64,000 nt of DNA from Nonomuraea endophytica (GTDB taxonomy: Bacteria > Actinomycetota > Actinomycetes > Streptosporangiales > Streptosporangiaceae): positions 160,097 through 224,096 of the forward strand of contig NZ_JACHIN010000015.1 of the NCBI RefSeq assembly GCF_014203235.1. The letters are read 5' to 3'. Positions 9,372 to 19,918 of the stretch are shown here, piece by piece (the first letter of the stretch is position 1; each line of letters starts with the position of its first letter). The notes beneath the pieces were generated by a model. The model saw only the letters and a program-made list of their open reading frames with translations, did not search any database and was not told the DNA's origin. The translations under genes and the position numbers were made by a program.

Positions 9372-9446
9372 GCTCTCGATGCCCTCTCCCCTGTCCTAGG
9401 TCACTGGTGCTACGGTGAGCTCCGCCGTACCTGGATAAGGGGTCAT

Positions 9447-10553
9447 ATGTTCGGGATTGTCCGGCCATGTCGGCACGGCATGTGCGGGGGGATGTTCAAG
9501 GACTGGCTGGGGCATCTGTGCGGTCTGTGCCTGGCCCTGCGGGACGAGCACGGGCAGGCCGCGCGGCTGGCGACCAACTACGACGCGCTGCTCGTGTCGG
9601 TGCTGGCCGAGGCGCAGACGGACGCGCCCACGCGGCGGCGTACCGCCGGGCCGTGCGCTCTGCGGGGGTTCAGGACGGCGGGGGTGGTGGAGTCGGAGGG
9701 GGCGCGGCTGGCCGCGTCCGTCTCGCTCATCCTGGCCGGGGCCAAGCTGCGCGACCACATCGCCGACGGCGACGGCCCCTACCGGCGCCGGCTCGTCGCC
9801 GCGACCGCCGGGCGGCTGGCCGGACGCTGGTCCGGCGCGGGCGCCTCGACGGCGGCCGCCCTGTCCTTCGACCCCGCCCCGCTGACCGGCGCGGCCCAGG
9901 CCCAGGTGGAGCTGGAGCGGTCCGGCGGCGGTGCGCTCGCCACGCTGACCGCGCCCACCGAGGAGGCGGTGGCCGCCGCCTTCGCGCACACGGCCGTGCT
10001 GACGGGTCGGCCCGGCAACCGCGAGCCGCTCGAACGGGCCGGGCGGGCCTTCGGGCGGCTGGCACACCTGCTGGACGCCGTGGAGGACCTGGCCGAGGAT
10101 CGCGAGCGGGGAGCCTACAACCCGCTCCTGGCCAGCGGCACGGCGCTCGCGGACGCGCGTACGCACTGCGAGCGCGCGCAGGGCGAACTGCGGGAGGCCG
10201 TGCACGGGCTGGAACTGCCCCGGCCCCGGCTGGCCACGTCGCTCCTGGTCCACGAGACGTCCCGGGCGATCAGCCGCACGTTCGCGGAGACGCCGCCGTC
10301 CCCCTCACCCGAGTCGCCGCCCGACGACCATCCCCGTAAGGCGAATCCGGGCGGGCTGATCTCGCTGGCCTGCGCCGCCTTCTCCTGCTGCACCTGCGGG
10401 CTCTACCAGCCTCCGTGGGAGGAGGAGGACTCCCGGTGCACCACTTGCGCCAACTGCGGGGACGTCTGCTGCCATCTGCCCGAGTGCTGCTCGAACTGCG
10501 ACTGTTGCTCGGACTGCGACTGCTGTTCGGGCTGCGACTGCTGCTCGGCCTGA
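9447..10553 (+). CDS. DUF5685 family protein with cysteine-rich repeat tail
   Basis: A 368-residue protein starting at ATG 9447 after AAGGGG. The N-terminus has four spaced cysteines (PCRHGMCGG then LCGLC), the DUF5685 hallmark, suggesting a metal or cofactor site. The middle is helical and Ala-rich. The last 62 residues contain 20 cysteines: a C-rich stretch (SCCTCG, CTTCANCGDVCC) followed by four units of the pattern CCSxCD. No signal peptide or membrane segment, so probably cytoplasmic. Metal binding is inferred; the biochemical role of DUF5685 is not known to me. Confidence 0.82.
   Translation: MFGIVRPCRHGMCGGMFKDWLGHLCGLCLALRDEHGQAARLATNYDALLVSVLAEAQTDAPTRRRTAGPCALRGFRTAGVVESEGARLAASVSLILAGAKLRDHIADGDGPYRRRLVAATAGRLAGRWSGAGASTAAALSFDPAPLTGAAQAQVELERSGGGALATLTAPTEEAVAAAFAHTAVLTGRPGNREPLERAGRAFGRLAHLLDAVEDLAEDRERGAYNPLLASGTALADARTHCERAQGELREAVHGLELPRPRLATSLLVHETSRAISRTFAETPPSPSPESPPDDHPRKANPGGLISLACAAFSCCTCGLYQPPWEEEDSRCTTCANCGDVCCHLPECCSNCDCCSDCDCCSGCDCCSA
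10485..10553 (+). repeat. 18-bp tandem repeat encoding the CCSxCD tail
   Basis: Three full 18-bp units (10485-10502, 10503-10520, 10521-10538) and a partial fourth ending in the stop codon. The unit is close to TGCTGCTCGGACTGCGAC and encodes CCSxCD. The units differ at a few bases, so the array is degenerate but in frame throughout. Confidence 0.85.
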
Positions 10554-10557
10554 GCCG

Positions 10558-11283
10558 TCACCGCAGCACGCTGTGCCCGATGAGCACGAGCGCGGAGACG
10601 GCCGCCACGATCAGGATCGCCGCGCGCACCTTCCCGCCGTCGAGGTAGCGCCGCAGCGGCCCCGACACGAGAAATCCGGCGATCATGGGTACGAGCAGCG
10701 CCGCCCCCGTGGCCAGCGCCTCGCCGGGCAACCGGTTCACGAAGGCCAGGACGGCCAGCGACTGGGCGGCGCTGAGGGCGAAGAACATGGCCAGGGTCGC
10801 CCGGATCTGCGGCCCCTTGGCGCTCTGGTAGACCAGGCCGATGGGCGGGCCGCCGATGCCCGTGGCCGTGCCGGTGACGCCGGAGACGAACCCGGCGGTG
10901 GCGAGCGTCGCGCCGTTGCGCGGCACGCTCAGCGCCCGCGCCGTCAGCCCCACCGCGATGAGCACCATCACGCCGACGAGCACGCCGAGGGTGTGGACCG
11001 ACACGTAGACGACGACGAATCCTCCGATGACCGTGCCGGGCAACCGGCCGAGCAGCGCGAACCCCAGCCCCCGCCAGTCCACCTTGCGCCACTCGACGGC
11101 CAGCGTGAACAGCGGCAACGTGAAGTTGACCACCTGGATCGCGCCCGGCATGACGCCGGGGTTCAGCATCGTGAGCACCGGAGCGGCGATCAGCCCCAGC
11201 CCGAACCCGACACCGCCCTGGACAATTGCCCCGATGAAAACCGCCAAACCACCAAATGTCAGGACAAGCGCAAGCTCACTCAT
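10558..11283 (-). CDS. TauE/SafE family membrane exporter
   Basis: A 241-residue protein with about eight hydrophobic segments arranged in two halves, each with the Gly-rich pattern of the family (GAIVQGGVGFGLG near the N-terminus and GVTGTATGIGGPP in the second half; PF01925). Known: TauE/SafE proteins move sulphite, sulphoacetate or related organosulphur anions. It converges with the DUF5685 gene, with four bases between stop codons. A link between a sulphur-compound exporter and a cysteine-rich protein is suggestive only. Confidence 0.88.
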   Translation of the reverse strand: MSELALVLTFGGLAVFIGAIVQGGVGFGLGLIAAPVLTMLNPGVMPGAIQVVNFTLPLFTLAVEWRKVDWRGLGFALLGRLPGTVIGGFVVVYVSVHTLGVLVGVMVLIAVGLTARALSVPRNGATLATAGFVSGVTGTATGIGGPPIGLVYQSAKGPQIRATLAMFFALSAAQSLAVLAFVNRLPGEALATGAALLVPMIAGFLVSGPLRRYLDGGKVRAAILIVAAVSALVLIGHSVLR

Positions 11284-11344
11284 GCCGGAGAGTCAACCAC
11301 CCTCCCCGAAAGCCGCGACCCGCCGGGAGTGAGCCCTATGATCC

Positions 11345-12067
11345 GTGTCTGTGCCCCTCATGCAGACCATTGCCGTGCTCTCCGCGCTGAGCCTCACCAC
11401 CGCCCCGGCCGCCGACCCGTGGGCGGGCACCGGCAGGCTCGCCGTCCAGTCGTGCAAGGAGCCCGAGCTGATCTCCGGCGGGGTGGCCCGGCCGAGGGAG
11501 TATCTCATCAAGATGGTGAAATGTCTGGACAAGGCGTGGGGTGGGCATTTTGGGCGGGCGGGCATGCCGTTCAGCAAGCCCAAGGTCCGCTACTTCGACG
11601 TGCCGCAGGATCGAATCTGCGGGTTCGACTGGCCGGAGGGGACCGCCGCCTTCTACTGCCCGGGGCCGCGCACGCTGGTGTTCCCGCTGGAAGGCGACTG
11701 GATCGAGGGACGGACCGATCTGCTGCCGCTCAAGGTCGCCGCCCACGAGTACGGGCATCACCTGCAGAGCCTGACCGGCATCCGGGCCGCCTACGAGCGC
11801 GGCAAGGCCACCGCCGAACGTGGCCGCCGCTACGAGTTGCAGGCCGACTGTCTGGCCGGGGTGTTCCTGGCCGGGGTGTGGCGGTCGCTGCCCCGGGCCA
11901 CGAAGGATTGGACGGCCCTGGTCGAGGCGGTACGGGCCAGCGGCGACGACCTCTACCGCACCCACGGCAGCGGCGCCAACCGCGTCTACTGGCTCAAGCG
12001 CGGCTTCACCGGCGCCGGACCCGCCTCCTGCGACACCTGGTCGGCGGCGCGATCCAGGGTGTCGTGA
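11345..12067 (+). CDS. Neutral zinc metallopeptidase, paralogue 5 (detached copy)
   Basis: A 240-residue member of the same family as the array at 1-3110, with HEYGHH, RRYELQADC, THGSGAN and CDTW. The start is uncertain: GTG 11345, GTG 11351 and ATG 11360 are all in frame, and GGGAG lies 16 bases before the first. Any of them gives a short hydrophobic signal segment ending near APAADP. It differs from the other copies by the Asp in LQADC and by lacking the N-terminal LTKN..Y..G block, so it probably diverged earlier. It ends 13 bases before a strong terminator hairpin. Confidence 0.88.
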   Translation: MSVPLMQTIAVLSALSLTTAPAADPWAGTGRLAVQSCKEPELISGGVARPREYLIKMVKCLDKAWGGHFGRAGMPFSKPKVRYFDVPQDRICGFDWPEGTAAFYCPGPRTLVFPLEGDWIEGRTDLLPLKVAAHEYGHHLQSLTGIRAAYERGKATAERGRRYELQADCLAGVFLAGVWRSLPRATKDWTALVEAVRASGDDLYRTHGSGANRVYWLKRGFTGAGPASCDTWSAARSRVS

Positions 12068-12080
12068 CGGCCCCATGAGA

Positions 12081-12113
12081 AGGCCCCGCCGCGATGGGAC
12101 AGCGGCGGGGCCT
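12081..12113. terminator. Bidirectional terminator between metallopeptidase and acnA
   Basis: A perfect 12-bp stem, AGGCCCCGCCGC (12081-12092) with GCGGCGGGGCCT (12102-12113), and a 9-base loop. It sits between converging genes, 13 bases after one stop and 9 bases before the other, so it can serve both. Confidence 0.88.
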
Positions 12114-12122
12114 CTCGTGCGG

Positions 12123-14837
<2,715 letters not shown>

Positions 14838-14907
14838 GGTGAATCGCCTCCTCGGTGGACCAAATACTCAGCTCAAATCCTGCCGCACCCGGGGACCGGA
14901 CAAGACG

Positions 14908-14926
14908 TTAGGTAACCCTAACCCGC
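14908..14926 (-). promoter_or_regulatory. IdeR/DtxR iron-box-like site upstream of acnA
   Basis: On the minus strand the site reads GCGGGTTAGGGTTACCTAA, matching 14 of 19 positions of the IdeR/DmdR consensus TTAGGTTAGGCTAACCTAA as I know it; the match is concentrated in the second half. On the plus strand it contains the perfect dyad GTTAGG-TAAC-CCTAAC (14907-14922). Iron control of an iron-sulphur enzyme would make sense. A chance match cannot be excluded. Confidence 0.45.
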
Positions 14927-14936
14927 AGGCTGCAGC

Positions 14937-14984
14937 GGATATCTCGACATCAAGATATCCCTAAAGTATCTCGACATCAAGTTA
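14937..14984 (-). promoter_or_regulatory. Duplicated palindromic operator upstream of acnA
   Basis: TATCTCGACATCAAGATA (14940-14957) lies inside a 24-bp near-palindrome (14937-14960, ends GGATATCT and AGATATCC). A second copy, identical over its first 15 bases, occupies 14967-14984; the repeats are 27 bp apart. The dyad is MarR-like. In Streptomyces coelicolor the MarR protein TamR is reported to regulate aconitase in response to citrate-type ligands, so a TamR-like factor is a reasonable candidate. Confidence 0.65.
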
Positions 14985-15002
14985 AACCGCCCGGACCGTG
15001 GC

Positions 15003-15731
15003 TCAGAGCGGCGCGAGCCGCCAGAACAACAGCCCGACGATCGCCACCGACAGCACCGGGGCCAGGATCTTCTGCTCGAACTTCTTGCCGGTCTTGATCC
15101 CGATCTTCCACGGCAGCACCCACCGCGCCGCCAGCGGCCACAGCACCGGGCACCCCCTCTCGGTCATGCAGTCACCCACGACGTGGATGAAGCACCCGAT
15201 CCCCACCGCCAGCCCCAGCCACGCGTAACCCACCCCGAGCGACATGAACACGACGAACAACCCCGCCGTAAGGCCGACGTTCACCATCGCCGAGCCGGTC
15301 TTGTTGCCGGGGATGCCGATGCCGATGGCGCGCAGGGCCAGGCCGATCAGCAGGACGACCATGATGTCGCGCCCGATCGGATACGTGTTCGCCAGCCAGT
15401 GCGCCCCGAACCCCACCGCCACCGCGAACGCCAGCGAGTGCGTCATCCCCCGGTGTCCGCCGCTGACCCACGCGACCACCTTCGACAACGCCCACGTCAC
15501 CGGCCCGAACGTCTGCGCGATGGTCGCGCTCGGGTGGTCCAGGTCGGGCAGCATCGCCGCCCCCGCGCACACCAGCGCCCCCGCGATGAGCTCGGACGGC
15601 GTCAGCGCGCCGGCCATGATCCCGGTCTCGATGAACCGGCTCGACTCGTTCAGCAACGGCAGCGCCGCGAATGCCGGCGCCAGTCCAAGCCACGCGATCG
15701 CTCCGGTCATCGCGTGCGAATGCCCCATCAT
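15003..15731 (-). CDS. YdjM-like membrane-bound metal-dependent hydrolase
   Basis: A 242-residue protein with several membrane segments. It starts MMGHSHAMTG and continues with ALVCAGAAMLPDLDHP and SGGHRGMTHSLAF, the His/Asp-rich signature of the YdjM family (PF04307), annotated as metal-dependent hydrolases of the inner membrane. A further conserved segment, HVVGDCMTERGCPVLWP, fits the same family. ATG 15728 is an equally possible start. No strong ribosome-binding site is visible. It lies 7 bases after a hypothetical gene. In E. coli ydjM is SOS-induced; nothing here shows that. Confidence 0.85.
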   Translation of the reverse strand: MMGHSHAMTGAIAWLGLAPAFAALPLLNESSRFIETGIMAGALTPSELIAGALVCAGAAMLPDLDHPSATIAQTFGPVTWALSKVVAWVSGGHRGMTHSLAFAVAVGFGAHWLANTYPIGRDIMVVLLIGLALRAIGIGIPGNKTGSAMVNVGLTAGLFVVFMSLGVGYAWLGLAVGIGCFIHVVGDCMTERGCPVLWPLAARWVLPWKIGIKTGKKFEQKILAPVLSVAIVGLLFWRLAPL

Positions 15732-15738
15732 GCGAAGA

Positions 15739-16245
15739 TCACAAAGAGTTACTGTAATGCAAAATCCCGGCCTGGCGGAGGTATCCCAACGGCCACTGAC
15801 ACTCCAGAAAGTCCGCCAGAACCTGCGAAACCGCCTCGCTCCAGCCCCGCGCGCCGGCCGTACACCCCGCTGCCCGCTCCACCGCGCACGGCCGCCGCTC
15901 GCCGAGCGCGACCGAGAGCCCGTCGCCCGCCACCCACTCGGGCTCGACCCTCTTGGCGCAGTACCAGCGCCCTTCCAGCCGCGCCCGCAGCCCCGCCACC
16001 ACGTGCCCGGCCAGCGCGCCCGGACTGACCGAGCCGGACATGGCCGCCGAGCGGGCGGCGACGGCGTCGTCCACGGCGTGGGCGAGCGCGCAGTCCAGCA
16101 GCCTTCGGTCCATGGTGCGCACGCTCTGCAGCAGGTCGATGCGCGGCACGACGGGGATCTCGCCGAGCAGGTGGGAGATGACCGACAGTTCCGCCCAGGC
16201 CGCCAGCCAGGGCCGCGTCTCGCCCAGCCGCTGGGCGCGGCGCAT
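15739..16245 (-). CDS. Hypothetical protein, possibly 5'-truncated
   Basis: I do not recognise this 168-residue frame (start ATG 16245). It is probably coding because nearly every third codon base is G or C from the start until the last 15 codons. It has no ribosome-binding site at the proposed start and the GC-biased frame begins abruptly around 16245-16260, so the N-terminus may be missing. The composition is helical, with Trp and Cys near the C-terminus and no membrane segment. It abuts, head to head, an equally abrupt plus-strand coding remnant. It could be co-transcribed with the YdjM-like gene 7 bases downstream. Confidence 0.5.
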   Translation of the reverse strand: MRRAQRLGETRPWLAAWAELSVISHLLGEIPVVPRIDLLQSVRTMDRRLLDCALAHAVDDAVAARSAAMSGSVSPGALAGHVVAGLRARLEGRWYCAKRVEPEWVAGDGLSVALGERRPCAVERAAGCTAGARGWSEAVSQVLADFLECQWPLGYLRQAGILHYSNSL

Positions 16246-16260
16246 CTGCCGCAGCGTGCA

Positions 16261-16500
16261 CGGCCCGGCCCCGCACTCCGGTCGTTCACCCGGACGTGGT
16301 CGTCGGCGGTGGCGTTCACGGAGGGCACGAACTGGTCGGACGCGCAGGCGCGCCAGCGGGTCCACGAGTACGTGGTGGAGCCGCCGACGCTGCAGAGCCT
16401 GCCGGAGTACGCGCTGTTGCTGGCCGAGCCGACCCCGGACCACGGTGTACGGCTGACGCCCACCGAGTGCAATCCGCGATCATCACGCTGCCCAGAGTGA
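16261..16500 (+). pseudogene. Possible 3' remnant of an unidentified gene
   Basis: A stretch with strong G/C at third positions that ends in TGA 16498-16500 and encodes about 78 residues (segments TWSSAVAFTEGTNWSDAQ and LPEYALLLAEPTPDHGV). There is no convincing start codon or ribosome-binding site; GTG 16309 is the only in-frame candidate and would give 63 residues. Coding bias disappears upstream of about 16260, where the opposite strand becomes coding. The simplest reading is the C-terminal end of a deleted or rearranged gene. I do not recognise the family. The rest of 16246-16591 shows no gene. Confidence 0.4.
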
Positions 16501-16591
16501 GCATCAGCCAATTCACATGAGCCCTGTTCACATTTCCCGAATCTTGGGGTTACTTGTGAGTATCACTCATGACTGCCGGAGGTACCCCCCG

Positions 16592-18529
16592 ATGCGCTTA
16601 CCCCTGGCCCTGCTGGCGGCACTGACCGTGCTCGTCACACCGGCCCAAGCCCAGGCAAGCACCGCGAACCCCCTCCCGCCCCACCTGGAGACCATCCGCA
16701 AGGCCGAGGCGATCAAGCTCTACGGCGACGACGCCATCCGCCCGCTCGCCCAGCGCAAGACCTCCCTCACCACGCTCGGCGACAGCGAGATCTCCGGCGA
16801 GGGCGCCGTCGACCGCTCCCTCTACGAGCCCGGCACCGACGGCCCCGACAACTGGTGCCACCGCTCCACCAAGGCGGCGGTGCACGTCACGCGGATCCCC
16901 GCCGACGTCACCTACAACCTGTCCTGCTCCGGCGGCGCCACCAACGACATCACCATCGGCGGCACCCACCAGTACGAGGAGCTCAACCAGGGCGAGAACC
17001 TGTCGATCAAGGCCCGCAACACCCGGATCAAGATGGTCACCGTGGTGGCCGGCGCCAACGACGACGGCGGGCCCGAGTTCGGCCCCACGATGACCGACTG
17101 CGTCACCCGGCGGGTCCTCTTCCAGGGCAACTGCTGGCCGAACCAGGACCCGACCTGGCAGCAGCGCGTCGACTTCATCGTCCCGCGCGTGGCCAAGGCG
17201 CTGACCGACATCAAGCAGATCATGGCCGAGGCCGGGTACGCCCCCGCCGACTACCAGCTCGTCGCCATGTCCTACCCGGGCCCGGCCAGCCCCGACGTCG
17301 AGGACAACCCGAACTTCCCCGGCTGGTACAACGGCGGCTGCCTCGGCTACCTGTCCGACCTGGCCTTCGCCCGCAACAAGGCGGTCCCGATCTTCGAGCA
17401 GGGCATCCGCGCCGCCGCCCAGCAGGCCGGCGCGCGTTACCTGGACGCCAGCCGCCTCTTCCACGGCGCCGAGCCGTGCCAGGACACCACGTGGGTAACC
17501 GGCCTGCACGCGGTCAACGGCGACTTCTTCAACCCCAACGCGGTCCGGCAGTCGTTCCACCCGAACTCCTCCGGGCACGCGGCGTTCGGCGCCTGCCTGA
17601 CCCAGTTCTTCAACGCCAACACCAGTGCGGCCACCTGCATGAACCCGGCCGGCTCGCTGAGCCCGCGGCTGTATGCGGGGCTGCCGGAGTTCAAGCAGCT
17701 CAGGCATGCGGCGACCGGCACCTGCGTGGACGTTGAGGGCAATTCCTCGCGCAACGGCCGCAAGCTTCTCAACTGGCCGTGCGAGGCCACCAGGAACCAG
17801 GCGTTCTGGTACGACCCGTCCACCCAGGCCGTCCACACCCAGCTGTCGCAGGACCGGTGCGCCGACATCAACGGCGGCAACCTGGCGGCCGGCACCGCCG
17901 TACAGGTGTGGAACTGCAACGCCAGCCAGGCGCAGCGCTGGACCTTCGACGGCGCGCGCCTGCACGCCGCGGGAGCGCCGTCGCTGTGCGCCACCTTCCC
18001 GGGTACGGCCCGCGCCCTCGGCGACGGCATGGTCCTGGCCCCGTGCGACGGCGGCGACCAGCGCCAGGTGTTCACCTGGGAGGCCAAGACCGCGGTCGTC
18101 TACCAGCAGCTGAAACTGTCGGGCAAGTGCCTGGACGTGCCGGGGACCAAACCGGCCAGCGGCACGAACCTGCTGCTCTACTCCTGCGACGGCAAGGCCG
18201 ACCAGTTCTGGGGCTTCAACACGGTCTCCGGGCAGCTGCACAACCTGGCCGACCCCGGCATGTGCGCCGACGTCGAGGGCGGCACGATGGCCCAGGGCCA
18301 GCCGGTGCAGGTGGCGAACTGCTCGGCGGCGATCGGTCAGTTCTCGGCGTCGATGCGCTGGAACCTGTCCGGCGGCGGCTATGCCTCCCGCAAGGACCCG
18401 TCATGGCTGATCGGCGCGGCGGGCTCGGCCGACAACACGCCGGTGACCTTGCAAAGGACGGGAACATGGGCCCCGGGTGAGAGCCGCCGGCCGGACCCGT
18501 GGAAGTTCATGACCGTCGACATCTACTGA
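16592..18529 (+). CDS. Secreted SGNH/GDSL hydrolase with ricin-type lectin repeats
   Basis: A 645-residue exported protein. Start ATG 16592 follows GGAGG by 9 bases and opens a signal peptide (cleavage near AQA-QA). SGNH blocks are visible: GDSE (nucleophile Ser) near residue 62, GAND (block III Asn) and the SFHPNSSGH block V with catalytic His. From about residue 370 a ricin B / CBM13 beta-trefoil follows, with repeated cysteines and QxW-like elements (QAFWYD, QRWTFDG, QFWGFN). Inferred: an extracellular esterase or acylhydrolase that anchors to polysaccharide. It is followed by a long-stem terminator. Confidence 0.9.
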   Translation: MRLPLALLAALTVLVTPAQAQASTANPLPPHLETIRKAEAIKLYGDDAIRPLAQRKTSLTTLGDSEISGEGAVDRSLYEPGTDGPDNWCHRSTKAAVHVTRIPADVTYNLSCSGGATNDITIGGTHQYEELNQGENLSIKARNTRIKMVTVVAGANDDGGPEFGPTMTDCVTRRVLFQGNCWPNQDPTWQQRVDFIVPRVAKALTDIKQIMAEAGYAPADYQLVAMSYPGPASPDVEDNPNFPGWYNGGCLGYLSDLAFARNKAVPIFEQGIRAAAQQAGARYLDASRLFHGAEPCQDTTWVTGLHAVNGDFFNPNAVRQSFHPNSSGHAAFGACLTQFFNANTSAATCMNPAGSLSPRLYAGLPEFKQLRHAATGTCVDVEGNSSRNGRKLLNWPCEATRNQAFWYDPSTQAVHTQLSQDRCADINGGNLAAGTAVQVWNCNASQAQRWTFDGARLHAAGAPSLCATFPGTARALGDGMVLAPCDGGDQRQVFTWEAKTAVVYQQLKLSGKCLDVPGTKPASGTNLLLYSCDGKADQFWGFNTVSGQLHNLADPGMCADVEGGTMAQGQPVQVANCSAAIGQFSASMRWNLSGGGYASRKDPSWLIGAAGSADNTPVTLQRTGTWAPGESRRPDPWKFMTVDIY

Positions 18530-18543
18530 AACTTGCGGAAAAC

Positions 18544-18611
18544 GCAGACGAGGTCGTTTCCAGCGGCGACAGCACCCCCCAGCCCTGCCGACGCGGAACG
18601 ACCTCGTCTGC
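18544..18611. terminator. Long-stem terminator between converging genes
   Basis: GCAGACGAGGTCGTT (18544-18558) pairs perfectly with AACGACCTCGTCTGC (18597-18611), leaving a 38-base loop. It fills the whole space between the SGNH hydrolase stop and the MFS stop at 18613 and can terminate both transcripts. Confidence 0.75.
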
Positions 18612-18612
18612 T

Positions 18613-19866
18613 CTAGATAACGGCCGTCTTTCCCGTGCTGTTCCCGGATTCCGCAACTTTTTCGTGATCTGTCTCACTCTCGGCCAATGCGGCCGGGGTG
18701 ACCGCCCGGAAGAACGGCACCACGATCACCAGAGCGAACGCGGCGAACACCGCGAAGGCCACCCGGACCCCGGCGAACTGGGCGATGAGCCCGGCCACGA
18801 GGGAGGCGACCGGCATCGCCCCGTAGCCGAGCATGCGCCCGGCGGAGGTGTAGCGGCCGAGCAGCCGGTCCGGCACGATGCGCTGCGCGATCGTGCGGGA
18901 GTTGACCGTCCACAGCGTGCCGCCCATGCCGCCGACGAAGGCGGTGGCGCCGACCGCCCAGGCCATGGGCAGCACGGCCGGGACGAGCACCATGAGGAAC
19001 GTCCCGACCAGGTCGGCGAACAACGCCCAGCGCACGCCCAGCAGCCGGTTGATCAGCGCGACCGTCAGCGCCCCGGCCAGGCCGCCGAGCCCGATGGCGC
19101 TGATGAGCAGGCCGTATCCGGCCGCGTCCAGCCGGAGCTCCTGGATCGCGTAGATCGGCAGCAGCGCCAGCCAGGCCGCCCAGCTCGCGCCGAGCACGGT
19201 GACGGCCAGGTTGAGCGTGCGCAGGAGCCGGTGGTTCCAGAGGAAGGCGAGCCCTTCGCGGATCTCGCCGCCGACCGAGCTCTGGCCTCTTTCCGGGGAG
19301 GCCGCCGCGCGGAAGCGGCCGACGAGCAGCGCCAGCAGGACCGCGCCCAGCGCGAAACCGACGCCCGCCGAGCCGAGCGCCACCGAGAGCCCGATCCCGA
19401 CCAGCAGGCCGCCGACCGCGGGACCGGCGAACTCGTTCATCAGCGTCTCGGCCCCGGCGATCCAGGCGTTGGCCCGGGTCAGCCGCTTGGCAGGCACGGC
19501 CGCTGGCACCAGGGCGCCGATCGCCGCGCTGGCGACCACCTCGGCGACGCCCAGCGTGAGACCGGTGGCGTACAGGAGGGGAATGGACAGCCAGCCGGCC
19601 ATCGCCGCGACGAGCAGGACGCCGATGGCGCCGAGCCGGACCAGGTTGGCGATGACGGCCAGCCGCCGCCGGTCACCGCGGTCGGCGAGGACGCCCGCGT
19701 GCAGTGAGACGAGCAGCCAAGGCAACGTCAGCGTCACACCCACACCGGTGATCAGCGCCGGTGAGGAGGTCAGTCCCACCGCGGCCATCGGCAGGGCGAT
19801 CCGGCCGATGCCGTCGGCCAGGTTCGTGACAGCGGTGAACCCGACCAGGGCGCCTTCGTTTCTCAT
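18613..19866 (-). CDS. MFS transporter (efflux type)
   Basis: A 417-residue major-facilitator protein with about twelve membrane segments and a conserved ADRGDRR loop between segments 2 and 3 (the motif A region). Start ATG 19866 is preceded by AGGTGG at 5 bases; an in-frame GTG at 19875 lies within that ribosome-binding site and is rejected. Known: the MFS_3/EntS-like group exports drugs, siderophores or secondary metabolites. It is transcribed divergently from a CGNR-type regulator, and a strong palindrome lies in the 52-bp gap. The cargo is unknown. Confidence 0.9.
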   Translation of the reverse strand: MRNEGALVGFTAVTNLADGIGRIALPMAAVGLTSSPALITGVGVTLTLPWLLVSLHAGVLADRGDRRRLAVIANLVRLGAIGVLLVAAMAGWLSIPLLYATGLTLGVAEVVASAAIGALVPAAVPAKRLTRANAWIAGAETLMNEFAGPAVGGLLVGIGLSVALGSAGVGFALGAVLLALLVGRFRAAASPERGQSSVGGEIREGLAFLWNHRLLRTLNLAVTVLGASWAAWLALLPIYAIQELRLDAAGYGLLISAIGLGGLAGALTVALINRLLGVRWALFADLVGTFLMVLVPAVLPMAWAVGATAFVGGMGGTLWTVNSRTIAQRIVPDRLLGRYTSAGRMLGYGAMPVASLVAGLIAQFAGVRVAFAVFAAFALVIVVPFFRAVTPAALAESETDHEKVAESGNSTGKTAVI

Positions 19867-19883
19867 CAATACCACCTATCCCA

Positions 19884-19910
19884 TTAGTTGGTTAGATCTT
19901 AACCGCCTAA
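19884..19910. promoter_or_regulatory. Near-perfect palindromic operator in the divergent MFS/CGNR gap
   Basis: The 27-bp site has the form TTAGNNGGTTA-N5-TAACCNNCTAA, and its centre is the palindromic AGATCT. It occupies half of the 52-bp gap between the two start codons and must overlap both promoters. It is a natural target for the CGNR protein encoded alongside. Confidence 0.75.
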
Positions 19911-19918
19911 GTGATTAG

